From NCBI GenBank assembly GCA_019637335.1, contig JAHBVV010000024.1, forward strand, positions 55,008 to 119,007: a DNA stretch of 64,000 nucleotides. The letters are read 5' to 3'. Position 1 is the first letter of the stretch. Every line of letters starts with the position of its first letter. Under the pieces are notes generated by a model, which was not told the DNA's origin, searched no databases, and saw only the letters and a program-made list of their open reading frames with translations. The position numbers were made by a program, and so were the translations under genes. Shown here in pieces: positions 26,163 through 33,682 of this stretch. This DNA comes from Candidatus Hydrogenedentota bacterium (GTDB lineage Bacteria > Hydrogenedentota > Hydrogenedentia > Hydrogenedentales > JAEUWI01).

Positions 26163-26600
26163 GTTTGCTCTCCCGCTACCGTTTTTCAGGCAGCGAGTAT
26201 ACCCAATGCCCCGCCGGAGAGTACAGCGGCGAATTGTACGGCGTTTGAACCCGATCGCGGCATATGGGCGTAAACTGGGGTCGATTCGGATCCTTGAATC
26301 AATAGAAGTGAGCGCGTTGGAGCGCCGGCGTCACTGCCGGCAAGGTCGGGTATTCGCCGCAGGCGAAATGCCAGCGCCCCAACACGCGCCCCATAGAACA
26401 CCTCAGGTGCTGCGTATCGCGCCCGGCCCGTACTGGAAGTCCTAATGCGATTGCCCTGCGGCGAATTGCGCCTCCCCGCCGCCACGGAGTATCATACGCC
26501 ACTGGCCCCGGCGGGGCCGCCGCCATACAGGACTGTTTTGGGCGGAACACCTGGAACGGGCGCGGCGCGCAGCGTGCCGCGCAATAAGGAGTGAGCAACC
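26163..26600. other. Intergenic region with small hairpin-rich element
   Basis: A 438-bp divergent intergenic region. Besides the promoter area of the acyltransferase gene on its left, it holds a compact structured stretch at about 26318-26420. This includes GCCGGC repeated six bases apart (self-complementary) and TTCGCC-GCA-GGCGAA. Short frames here have no ribosome-binding site or recognisable product. It looks like a dispersed intergenic repeat rather than a gene. Confidence 0.45.
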
Positions 26601-27443
26601 GTGAAGCAGAAAGTCGTCACCCTGTTGGGCGTGGCCGCGATTCTTGCCGCCATTGTCGTGGTTCGCGCGAAATTCGACGAAAGCCTTCTTACCGATGAAC
26701 GCCAGCGGGCCGCCGAAGCCGCCGAACGGGACCTCGAGGAAGCGGCGCAGATCAGTGAGGACGCCGCCCTGGCCGCCAATGCCCCTGAACCCGAGGCCGA
26801 CCGCGCGCCGGTCTCCCAGGACCTGGCTGGATTCTCCGAAATCCCCTGGCCCGATGAGGCGCCCGAGGTCTTTCACGTGAAGTTTGAGACCACCGCCGGC
26901 CCCTTCGTCGTCGCGTCCCACCAGAGCTGGGCGCCGCTCGGCCACGCGCGCTTCTTCGAACTGTGCCAGGATGATTTCTTCAACGACTCCGGCTTCTTCC
27001 GCGTTGTCCCCGGCTTCGTCGTGCAGTTCGGCTTGGCGTCCGAGCCGAAATTGACCGCCCAATACCGCTCCGCCAACCTTCGCGATGATCCCGTACGCAA
27101 GAGCAACCAGCGCGGCAAGATAACCTTCGCCACGTCCGGGCCCAACAGCCGCACCACCCAGCTCTTCATCAACTACGGCGACAACGCCAACCTGGACGGC
27201 ATGGGCTTCTCCCCCTTCGGCGAGGTGGTCGCCGGGATGGAGAACGTCGAAAAAATCAATGCGGAGTACGGCGAACAGCCGCGCCAGGATCGCATCACCA
27301 GCCAGGGAACCCGCTACCTGCGCGACGAGTTCCCCAACCTCGATTTCATTAAGCGGGCCGTGCTCGTGGAAGGCTCGCCCGCCCCGGCCGCCGAAGCGCC
27401 CGCATCCGAAACGCCCGCCGGCGGCGCGGCCCCAACCGAATAA
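26601..27443 (+). CDS. Membrane-anchored cyclophilin-type peptidyl-prolyl isomerase
   Basis: A 280-residue protein starting at GTG with AAGGAG 9 nt upstream. An N-terminal membrane anchor (TLLGVAAILAAIVVV) and an acidic, Ala-rich linker to about residue 90 precede a cyclophilin domain. The domain shows FFRVVPGFVVQFG, the RTTQLFINYGDN active-site region and GFSPFGEVVAGME. The C-terminal tail is Ala/Pro/Glu-rich. It would fold proteins on the periplasmic side. Eleven nucleotides downstream is a second, unanchored cyclophilin with a closely similar domain, so the pair probably arose by tandem duplication with later change in location. Confidence 0.93.
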   Translation: MKQKVVTLLGVAAILAAIVVVRAKFDESLLTDERQRAAEAAERDLEEAAQISEDAALAANAPEPEADRAPVSQDLAGFSEIPWPDEAPEVFHVKFETTAGPFVVASHQSWAPLGHARFFELCQDDFFNDSGFFRVVPGFVVQFGLASEPKLTAQYRSANLRDDPVRKSNQRGKITFATSGPNSRTTQLFINYGDNANLDGMGFSPFGEVVAGMENVEKINAEYGEQPRQDRITSQGTRYLRDEFPNLDFIKRAVLVEGSPAPAAEAPASETPAGGAAPTE

Positions 27444-27454
27444 CGGAGAATCGA

Positions 27455-27973
27455 ATGCCTGTCAAAGTCAAGATGGAATGCACCTGCGGCGATTTCACCG
27501 TCGAAATCAACGAGGACTGGGCCCCCCGTGGCGCGGCCCGCTTTCTGGGCCTGGTCGAAGAGGGGTTCTTCACCGATATCCGCTTCTTCCGCGTCGTCAC
27601 CCGACCGCGCCCCTTCATCGTCCAATTCGGAATTCACGGAGACCCCGCGGTCGCCCAGAAGTGGCGCGATGATCGCTTCCCCGACGATCCGGTCAAGGAA
27701 AGCAACCGCAAGGGCACGCTGACCTTCGCCACCGCCGGCCCCAACACCCGCACGACCCAGCTCTTCATCAACTACGGCGACAACAGCTTCCTCGACGGCC
27801 AGGGATTCTCGCCCATCGGCGAAATCGTCGAAGGCATGGAAACCGTCGAAGCCATCTGCGACGAATACGGCGAATCCCCCGACCAGGGCCGCATCCAGAG
27901 CCAGGGCAACGCCTACCTCGAAAAAAGCTTCCCGAACCTCGATTACATCAAGAAAGCCTATGTGGTCAGTTGA
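27455..27973 (+). CDS. Cyclophilin-type peptidyl-prolyl isomerase (single domain)
   Basis: A 172-residue cyclophilin with no signal peptide, so probably cytoplasmic. It retains FFRVVTRPRPFIVQFG, TRTTQLFINYGDNS and GFSPIGEIVEGME. It resembles the domain of the gene just upstream and follows it by 11 nt with GGAG before the ATG. The stop codon overlaps the first copy of a TTGACAG heptamer tandem repeat, so a repeat change could alter its end. Confidence 0.94.
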   Translation: MPVKVKMECTCGDFTVEINEDWAPRGAARFLGLVEEGFFTDIRFFRVVTRPRPFIVQFGIHGDPAVAQKWRDDRFPDDPVKESNRKGTLTFATAGPNTRTTQLFINYGDNSFLDGQGFSPIGEIVEGMETVEAICDEYGESPDQGRIQSQGNAYLEKSFPNLDYIKKAYVVS

Positions 27974-28002
27974 CAGTTGACAGTTGACAGTTGACAGTTG
28001 AG
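27967..28002. repeat. Heptanucleotide tandem repeat TTGACAG x4
   Basis: Four exact copies of TTGACAG plus partial ends, overlapping the cyclophilin stop codon. Short tandem heptamers like the STRR sequences of cyanobacteria have this form. Confidence 0.95.
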
Positions 28003-28011
28003 AAAAGACAC

Positions 28012-28042
28012 AGGCCCGCGCACCCGCGCGGGCCTTCGCTTT
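28012..28042. terminator. Bidirectional intrinsic terminator between cyclophilin and SDR genes
   Basis: A 9-bp stem (AGGCCCGCG and CGCGGGCCT) is flanked by T-rich sequence on the plus side and, on the minus strand, by a TCTTTTC run. It lies between convergent genes. Confidence 0.75.
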
Positions 28043-28100
28043 ACACCAGCTCCCTTTCCCTCAAAGGGAATCAGCTCCCAGGCTCAGGCGAACATCAATC

Positions 28101-28136
28101 GTCCACCCTGTCCACCCTGTCCACTGCGTCCACTAC
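28101..28136. repeat. Nonanucleotide tandem repeat GTCCACCCT, about 4 units
   Basis: Two exact and two diverged units of GTCCACCCT in a row, in the same intergenic region as the two heptamer arrays. Confidence 0.9.
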
Positions 28137-28170
28137 CTAAAGCCTAAAGCCTAAAGCCTAAAGCCTACTC
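28136..28170. repeat. Heptanucleotide tandem repeat CCTAAAG x4
   Basis: Four exact copies of CCTAAAG and one degenerate copy, running up to and over the stop codon of the convergent SDR gene on the minus strand. Confidence 0.95.
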
Positions 28171-28998
28171 TCTCCCTCCGCGCTTGAGGCGTTCGACCTT
28201 CGCAAGCCGCCCCTTCGTGAAAAAGCGGATGATCGCGCGGGCCGTGCGCGGAAAGTGCCGGTTCACGAACACCACAAACACGCCGTGGCCCGTGAAGGTG
28301 TACTCCGGTTTCTTCCGGTAAATCGCCCGAACCATCTTCCGCGCCGCGGTCTCCACCGGCATGATCAGCCACTTGCTCGCGGGATCGGGCTTGCCCGTGA
28401 ACTCGCCCCGGTTATTCACGCTCCGGATTTCGCTGGCCACGATCCCCGGGTTGATGCAGGTAACGCTTACCCCGCGATCCGCCAGATCGTAGTACAGGGA
28501 CTCGGCGAATCCCAGCACCGCGAACTTGCTCGCGCAGTACGGCGCCGACGCGGGCAACCCCACACGCCCCATGACCGAGCTCACGATCACCAGCCGCCCC
28601 CGGCGTTCCAGCAGGTGCGGCAGCGTGGCGTGGACCGTGTCGATCACGCCAAACACATTCGTGTCGAACTGCCGCCGGTAGTCCTCCGTTTCGAGGCGCG
28701 TGGCCGAACCGCTGACGCCGAAGCCCGCGTTCGCGAGCACCACATCGATCCCGCCCAATTCCGCCACCGTCTGGGCCACGGCGCGATCGATGCTCTCGCG
28801 GCGCGTGACATCGCACTCCAGCACCAGGGCAACGCTCCCGATGGCCTCGATTTCCGCGCGGAGCGCCTCCAGCCTATCGATCCGCCGCGCGGCAAGCGCC
28901 ACTTTCGCGCCTTCGCGCGCAAACTCCAGCGCGACCGCCGCGCCAATGCCGGACGAGGCGCCGGTGATAAACACCACCTGATCGGTAAATCGTGGCAT
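28165..28998 (-). CDS. Short-chain dehydrogenase/reductase
   Basis: A 277-residue classical SDR. The Rossmann motif TGASSGIG is at residues 12-19, the NAG motif appears as LANAGFG, the catalytic Ser lies in VIVSSVMG and the YxxxK motif is YCASK. The C-terminal region has an extra basic helix-rich segment (HFPRTARAIIRFF) that may contact the membrane. The substrate is unknown. It follows the DUF1080 gene by 33 nt on the same strand and may be cotranscribed. Its stop codon lies in a CCTAAAG heptamer array. Confidence 0.94.
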   Translation of the reverse strand: MPRFTDQVVFITGASSGIGAAVALEFAREGAKVALAARRIDRLEALRAEIEAIGSVALVLECDVTRRESIDRAVAQTVAELGGIDVVLANAGFGVSGSATRLETEDYRRQFDTNVFGVIDTVHATLPHLLERRGRLVIVSSVMGRVGLPASAPYCASKFAVLGFAESLYYDLADRGVSVTCINPGIVASEIRSVNNRGEFTGKPDPASKWLIMPVETAARKMVRAIYRKKPEYTFTGHGVFVVFVNRHFPRTARAIIRFFTKGRLAKVERLKRGGRE

Positions 28999-29031
28999 GG
29001 TCCGCCTTTCTCGAGTAATGTCTCGCCGCGA

Positions 29032-30060
29032 CTACTTCTCAAGCACCCAGATATTCCGGTACTTCACGTGGTTGCCATGCGCCTGGAGCTCGAAGCTGCC
29101 CGGTTCCCGCGGGTGCGGCTTGATACGGTCCTTGTACGAGTTCGTGGGCAACATCGGGATTTCCTCGTCCGTGTGAATCAGGACACCGTTGTGGCGCACC
29201 GTAATTCGCGCGTTTGCGATCTGCTTGCCGTCCGGACCAAACTTCGGCGCCGTGAAATCGATATCGTAGGTCTGCCAGACATTCGGCGCGTAACACATGT
29301 TCACCTTCGGCGCGCACACCTTGTACAGCGCGCCGCATTCCACGAAATAGCCCGGCAGCCCGTAGGAATCGAGCACCTGGATTTCGTACTCGCCCTGCAG
29401 GAACACGCCGCCATTCGCCCGGCTTTGGCCGGTCTTCTCCGGCAGGTAGGGCAGGCAGAACTCCACGTGCACCGATACGTCCTTGAACCTCTGTTTCGAC
29501 ACGAGCTGCTTGCCCTTCGGGTGGATGGACATCAGCGACGCGTCCCGGATCCCCCAGGGCCCTTCCGGGTTGATCTCCCACGCGTCCAGGCCCGTCCCGT
29601 CAAACAGCGTCACGGCGCCCGCCGGCGGGGCCAGGCCCAGCGTGGGGGAGGTGGGGACGCTGCGCTCCAGGCGGAAGGTCGCCGCCTTGCTCTTACCGTC
29701 CTCCGTCCGCCGCCCGGTAAAGCCGTCCGCCGTTACCCGCCCCGAATAGCGCCCGCTCTCGAATTCCAGTGCGCCGTTCTTCTCCTGGACCGTCACCACC
29801 GCGTACGGCTCGCATCGCGCGTAAAGCGCGGGCAGCAGATGGATTTCGTAGAGCCCGTTCCCCCGGCCGATGATCTGCGCACCGAGCTCCGGGTCCTTCT
29901 CCTCCTCGGGCGACCAGCGGCCCCGCCAGTCGCCCATGAACGGGCCGGTGTCGGGCGGAAACTGCGCCGCGATCGCGGCCTCCAGGTCAAATGCCTCCTC
30001 CGCAAACGCGGCGGGCGATACAAGAAGCATCGCGGCGGCAACAGCGCGAATCAGGTGCAT
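29032..30060 (-). CDS. Exported DUF1080 protein (3-keto-disaccharide hydrolase-like)
   Basis: A 342-residue secreted protein: a signal peptide (about 20 residues), an N-terminal beta-rich region and, from about residue 150, a DUF1080 domain. The domain signature is seen in FDGTGLDAWE, the SVHVEFCLPY and GGVFLQGEYEIQVLDSYG elements and the closing GNHVKYRNIWV. Members of this LamG/concanavalin-like family are known or predicted to act on 3-ketoglycosides and similar sugars. The SDR gene downstream might act on related keto-sugars, but this is inference. It sits next to a beta-helix protein gene of lyase-like form, suggesting a small carbohydrate-related cluster. Confidence 0.93.
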   Translation of the reverse strand: MHLIRAVAAAMLLVSPAAFAEEAFDLEAAIAAQFPPDTGPFMGDWRGRWSPEEEKDPELGAQIIGRGNGLYEIHLLPALYARCEPYAVVTVQEKNGALEFESGRYSGRVTADGFTGRRTEDGKSKAATFRLERSVPTSPTLGLAPPAGAVTLFDGTGLDAWEINPEGPWGIRDASLMSIHPKGKQLVSKQRFKDVSVHVEFCLPYLPEKTGQSRANGGVFLQGEYEIQVLDSYGLPGYFVECGALYKVCAPKVNMCYAPNVWQTYDIDFTAPKFGPDGKQIANARITVRHNGVLIHTDEEIPMLPTNSYKDRIKPHPREPGSFELQAHGNHVKYRNIWVLEK

Positions 30061-30104
30061 GGTCGCTTTCTCCAGTCAGGTTGTTTTCGGGCTGGGCGCT
30101 GCCA

Positions 30105-31451
30105 TCACGCCGTGCGCAGGTCGCGCACGGGCGTCGCAAAGCCTTCGATAATGTTGTCCACCAGCGCCATGGAGCCGGTTTCCGGGCCGAGTTGGATCCC
30201 CACGCGCTCCGCCGGCCCCCGCGTCTCGCGGATGGTATTGCGCGCCAGCGTATTATTCGCCGTCACGCCCTGCACGTCCACCGCGACCCCGGCGTCGCCG
30301 CCGCTGTCGATGATGCGGTTCCGCTCGAAGCGATTTCCCGTCGCGGTGAAGCCTTCGCCGCGCTCCGGGCGAAACACGACGCCGTGGATGTGGCTCCCGC
30401 GGATTTCGTTGTCAATCACGAGGTTTTCGTCGTCGTGGTGGCCGATCGAGACGCCGAAATTACACGCCTCGATGTGGTTACCTTCCGCCAGACCGTATTT
30501 CACGCCCCAGCAGAAGAAGATGCCGATATTCGATCCCGAAACCTGGTTGTTCCGCATCGCCGGCCGTTGTGAACCCGATCCCGGATGGATGCCCAGGTCG
30601 GCGTTCTCCTCGATTACGCAGTCTTCCACGCGCACATCGTGGCAGATCTGAAAACTGATCCCGTCCCCGTTGTAAGCGCGCACGTGCAGGCCCCTCAGAT
30701 GGATGTCGCTGCAATCCTGAAACCAAAGCGCGCCCGCGTAATTGCCGTTGATGTTCGCGTTGTTCGCGCGGTTGCCGTCCAGTGCGATGTTTTCCACCGC
30801 GAACCCCGTCGTCTCCTCCGCCGTGATCATCGGAAAGCGCGACGATACCGACGGGGCCATCGCGGTCCAGAAATTGTTGCGCAGGGCCCGATCCAGCTTG
30901 AAGCGGTTACCGCTGCGCGCCACCAGCGTGCGCCGGAGCACGTCCAGGCCGCCATGGTGCGGGTTCTTCGTCTCCAGAATCACGCCATCGCCCACCGCGA
31001 ACCCGTCCGGGTTCTCCAGCGTGATCTCCTGGTCATACCAGTCCGAGTCGTCCGCGAGTGTCGTATCGTGTGAAGCGCACTTCACCAGCACGGATTCCGG
31101 GCCGCTGCCCAGCAGGCGCACGCCCCGCCGCAGGTAGATGGTGTTTCGCAGCGTGTACGTCCCCGGCTGCACATGCACCGTGCCCCCGCCCAGCCGGACC
31201 ACGTAGTCCACCGCCGCCTGGATTGCCTTGTCCGTCGTTCCGGCAATGTCCGCGCTTCCCGGGCCCACCGTCACCGTCATGCGCTCGTCCCACGCCGGCT
31301 CGTGCGCGGTATCCCCGGAGGTCGCGCGCGGCGCGCGAACCGCCGGCATCGGCGTGGACGGGGCCGCCGCGGGGAGAAAGGCGGCGGCGGACATCGCGGC
31401 CGCCGACCGCAACAGCGCGCGGCGGCTCATGGGCGGGGGTATGCTGCGCAT
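30105..31451 (-). CDS. Tat-exported right-handed beta-helix protein
   Basis: A 448-residue protein beginning with a twin-arginine signal (SRRALLRSAAAMSAAAFLP). The mature part is a right-handed parallel beta-helix of the pectate-lyase-like/NosD type, with stacked segments such as VHVQPGTYTLRNTIYLRR, VRVEDCVIEENADLGI and LVIDNEIRGSHIHG. These proteins bind or cleave polysaccharides, or are non-catalytic surface proteins. Catalytic residues could not be assigned. The start at 31451 has AAAGG upstream; the open frame extends 39 codons further without a better site. It is 45 nt upstream of the DUF1080 gene on the same strand. Confidence 0.86.
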   Translation of the reverse strand: MRSIPPPMSRRALLRSAAAMSAAAFLPAAAPSTPMPAVRAPRATSGDTAHEPAWDERMTVTVGPGSADIAGTTDKAIQAAVDYVVRLGGGTVHVQPGTYTLRNTIYLRRGVRLLGSGPESVLVKCASHDTTLADDSDWYDQEITLENPDGFAVGDGVILETKNPHHGGLDVLRRTLVARSGNRFKLDRALRNNFWTAMAPSVSSRFPMITAEETTGFAVENIALDGNRANNANINGNYAGALWFQDCSDIHLRGLHVRAYNGDGISFQICHDVRVEDCVIEENADLGIHPGSGSQRPAMRNNQVSGSNIGIFFCWGVKYGLAEGNHIEACNFGVSIGHHDDENLVIDNEIRGSHIHGVVFRPERGEGFTATGNRFERNRIIDSGGDAGVAVDVQGVTANNTLARNTIRETRGPAERVGIQLGPETGSMALVDNIIEGFATPVRDLRTA

Positions 31452-31534
31452 GGTGTGACCTTTGGGGGTTGGAGGTTCGCGGCGTATTTCGTGCATTCTG
31501 CCACACCCCGTCCACCAGGAGAAAGCGCCCGGAT

Positions 31535-33682
31535 TCAGTTCTTCGCCGCCACCGGAGGCCGGACCCACTGGAGCCCACGCGTGCCGATCCAGTCCCCGCG
31601 CGCAATGTCCCGGACTGGGGAGATGAATACCGGGTCCTCGTTCAGGCGCCAGAGCTCTTCGCCAAGCGCCCCCGACCGCGCCACCAGATAAAGCCCGGAA
31701 TCACTGGAAACCAGGGAACCCACCCGCACCGGCTCGAACGGCGCGGGCGCCAGATCGCGCACCAGGATCGTGCCTTCCGGCGTGCCGTTGCTGCGCCAGA
31801 GTTCCTCGCCGTGAATACCGTCATCCGCAAGGAAATACACGTACTCGCCATGCGCGGTGAAGCTGCGCGGATTGCTGGATGCGGCCCCCGGGGCAATATC
31901 CCGAACGAGCGCTGGATCGGTGTCCGGTTCCGCGCGCCAGAGTTCGCGGCCCTCGCCCGCGCGCTCCGCGCTGAAGTAGAGCACGGCGCCCGAGGCCGTC
32001 AGATCGCGCGGGAATTCCGCTTCGAGACTCGCAAGCAGAGTCCCGTCATCCGTCCCGTCGCTTCGCCAGAGCCGGTAACCGTTCTGGCCGTCTTCCGCCG
32101 TGAAGTACAGGAAGTCGCCGGCTGGCGTCAATTCCCTCGGATCGCTGCTTGCCGGACCCGGGAAGATGTCCTTTATCAGGCGGGTGCCGGTCCGCTCCCC
32201 GTCCGTTACCCAGAGTTCCGATCCGTGGGCAATATCGTTCGCCACGAAATAGAGCAAAGCGCCCAGGGGTGTCAGCTCGCGCGGCGAGGAGGAGGGGTTG
32301 GCGCTGCCATCGGCATAGAGGTCGGCCAGTAGCTTCGCCTCTCCCGTCTCGTCCAGCTGCCAGAGCTCCCGGCCACGGACCGGATCCGTCGCCACGAACT
32401 GGACGCGATCGCCAGCGGCAATCGTATAGTAGGGATACGAGCTTTCCGCGCCCGGATAGATGTCGCGCACGAGTTTGACTTCGCGGCGGCTGGGCGCCGC
32501 CACGTACAGCTCCTCGCCCGTGTCCGGGTTGAACGCGCTGAAGGCCAGTTGGTCGTCGCCGAACGCGCACAGCGCGTACGGGTCCGAACCCAGCGGGCCG
32601 GGGTAAATGTCCGCCAGCAATTCCGCGGATTCAAAGGGGTAGCGGCTCCACCAGATTTCCTTGCCGCCCCCCTGCGATGTGCCCACAAAGCTGACGGTAT
32701 CGCCGCTGACCGTGAAACTGTACGGGCTTCCCCCGACCCGGCCCGGGTAGAGGTCGGCTATCATGCGCGTCCCCTCCGGCGTCCCATCCGTCACCCAGGG
32801 CTCCCGCCCGTGAACGCCGTCGTCGGCGGTGAAGAACAGGACGGGCGTGCCGTCCGGCATGGCGGCTGCCCGGAACTCGTCGGGATTGGAGGAGGCCTCG
32901 CCCGGCGCGATATCAACAAGCATGCGGGTTCCCGGGATGCTGCCATCGCTGACATGAAGCTCCACGCCATGCTCCCCATCCGAACTGCGGAAAATCAGCT
33001 GCTTGGGTGTGAGCGCGGTCAGGAACTGTGGCACGTGGGGGCGATAGGCGATCGGTTCGACGGCTTCCGTCGACTTTTTGTACCGGAATAGCCCCGGCCC
33101 GAGCGCCGGGTGCGTCGCTTCGAAATAGAAGTGGTCTCGAAAAACTGTGCCGCCATGATTCATGATCAGATATGCGTTATCCACAGACAACTCCACTCTT
33201 CGCGCGCTACCCCTCGGTTCATCCATCGTCCAGAAACAGGCAACTTCCCTGAGCGTGCGCAAATACGCCGCCCCGCTGGGCGTGATCGCCATGACGGTAT
33301 CGAATTTCTCACCCGTGCCGGCGCCGAACCGGATGAGCCGCTCCGTTCCCGCGGGGGTGCCGTCGGTGCGCCAGAGTTCGCTGCGATCGTCCGGCGGGTC
33401 CAGCCGGAACAACAACACATCCAGATACGGCGACAGGTTGCTGATTGCCGATCCCTCCGCTCCCGGCGTGATATCCAGCACGAGCTCCGCCCGGCCCGCC
33501 GCGTCAATTCGCCACAATTCGCGTCCGTGGATGCCGTCATCCGCCGTGAAGTAGGTGTGCTCCCCGATCACCTGCAGATGCTGGGGATCGGATGAAGGCG
33601 GCAAGTAGCCGCCCGAGTTCGCGGAGCCTCGCGCCGCGCACACGGCCAACGCCACGATCAAGACCGCGCGCCCCGCGCTCAT
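31535..33682 (-). CDS. Exported ELWxxDGT-repeat beta-propeller-like protein (cassette 1)
   Basis: A 715-residue exported protein beginning MSAGRAVLIVALAVC (signal peptide). It contains about 12-13 repeats in which full units with ELWxxDGTxxGT (SELWRTDGTPAGT, SELWVTDGERTGT) alternate with shorter units that have ELW but no DGT (RELWQLDETGE). The repeats give a beta-propeller-like fold whose function is not established. The start overlaps the upstream kinase stop codon as ATGA (33679-33682), indicating coupled expression. A second, similar gene at 35955-38162 sits in the same position behind another kinase. The C-terminus is WVRPPVAAKN. Signal processing suggests it is released or surface-bound, opposite to the kinase domain. 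Confidence 0.88.
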   Translation of the reverse strand: MSAGRAVLIVALAVCAARGSANSGGYLPPSSDPQHLQVIGEHTYFTADDGIHGRELWRIDAAGRAELVLDITPGAEGSAISNLSPYLDVLLFRLDPPDDRSELWRTDGTPAGTERLIRFGAGTGEKFDTVMAITPSGAAYLRTLREVACFWTMDEPRGSARRVELSVDNAYLIMNHGGTVFRDHFYFEATHPALGPGLFRYKKSTEAVEPIAYRPHVPQFLTALTPKQLIFRSSDGEHGVELHVSDGSIPGTRMLVDIAPGEASSNPDEFRAAAMPDGTPVLFFTADDGVHGREPWVTDGTPEGTRMIADLYPGRVGGSPYSFTVSGDTVSFVGTSQGGGKEIWWSRYPFESAELLADIYPGPLGSDPYALCAFGDDQLAFSAFNPDTGEELYVAAPSRREVKLVRDIYPGAESSYPYYTIAAGDRVQFVATDPVRGRELWQLDETGEAKLLADLYADGSANPSSSPRELTPLGALLYFVANDIAHGSELWVTDGERTGTRLIKDIFPGPASSDPRELTPAGDFLYFTAEDGQNGYRLWRSDGTDDGTLLASLEAEFPRDLTASGAVLYFSAERAGEGRELWRAEPDTDPALVRDIAPGAASSNPRSFTAHGEYVYFLADDGIHGEELWRSNGTPEGTILVRDLAPAPFEPVRVGSLVSSDSGLYLVARSGALGEELWRLNEDPVFISPVRDIARGDWIGTRGLQWVRPPVAAKN

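Noticed and set aside
26186..26598. Minus-strand frames in the acyltransferase/cyclophilin intergenic region
   Set aside because: No domain, no start signals; sequence matches the hairpin-rich element instead.
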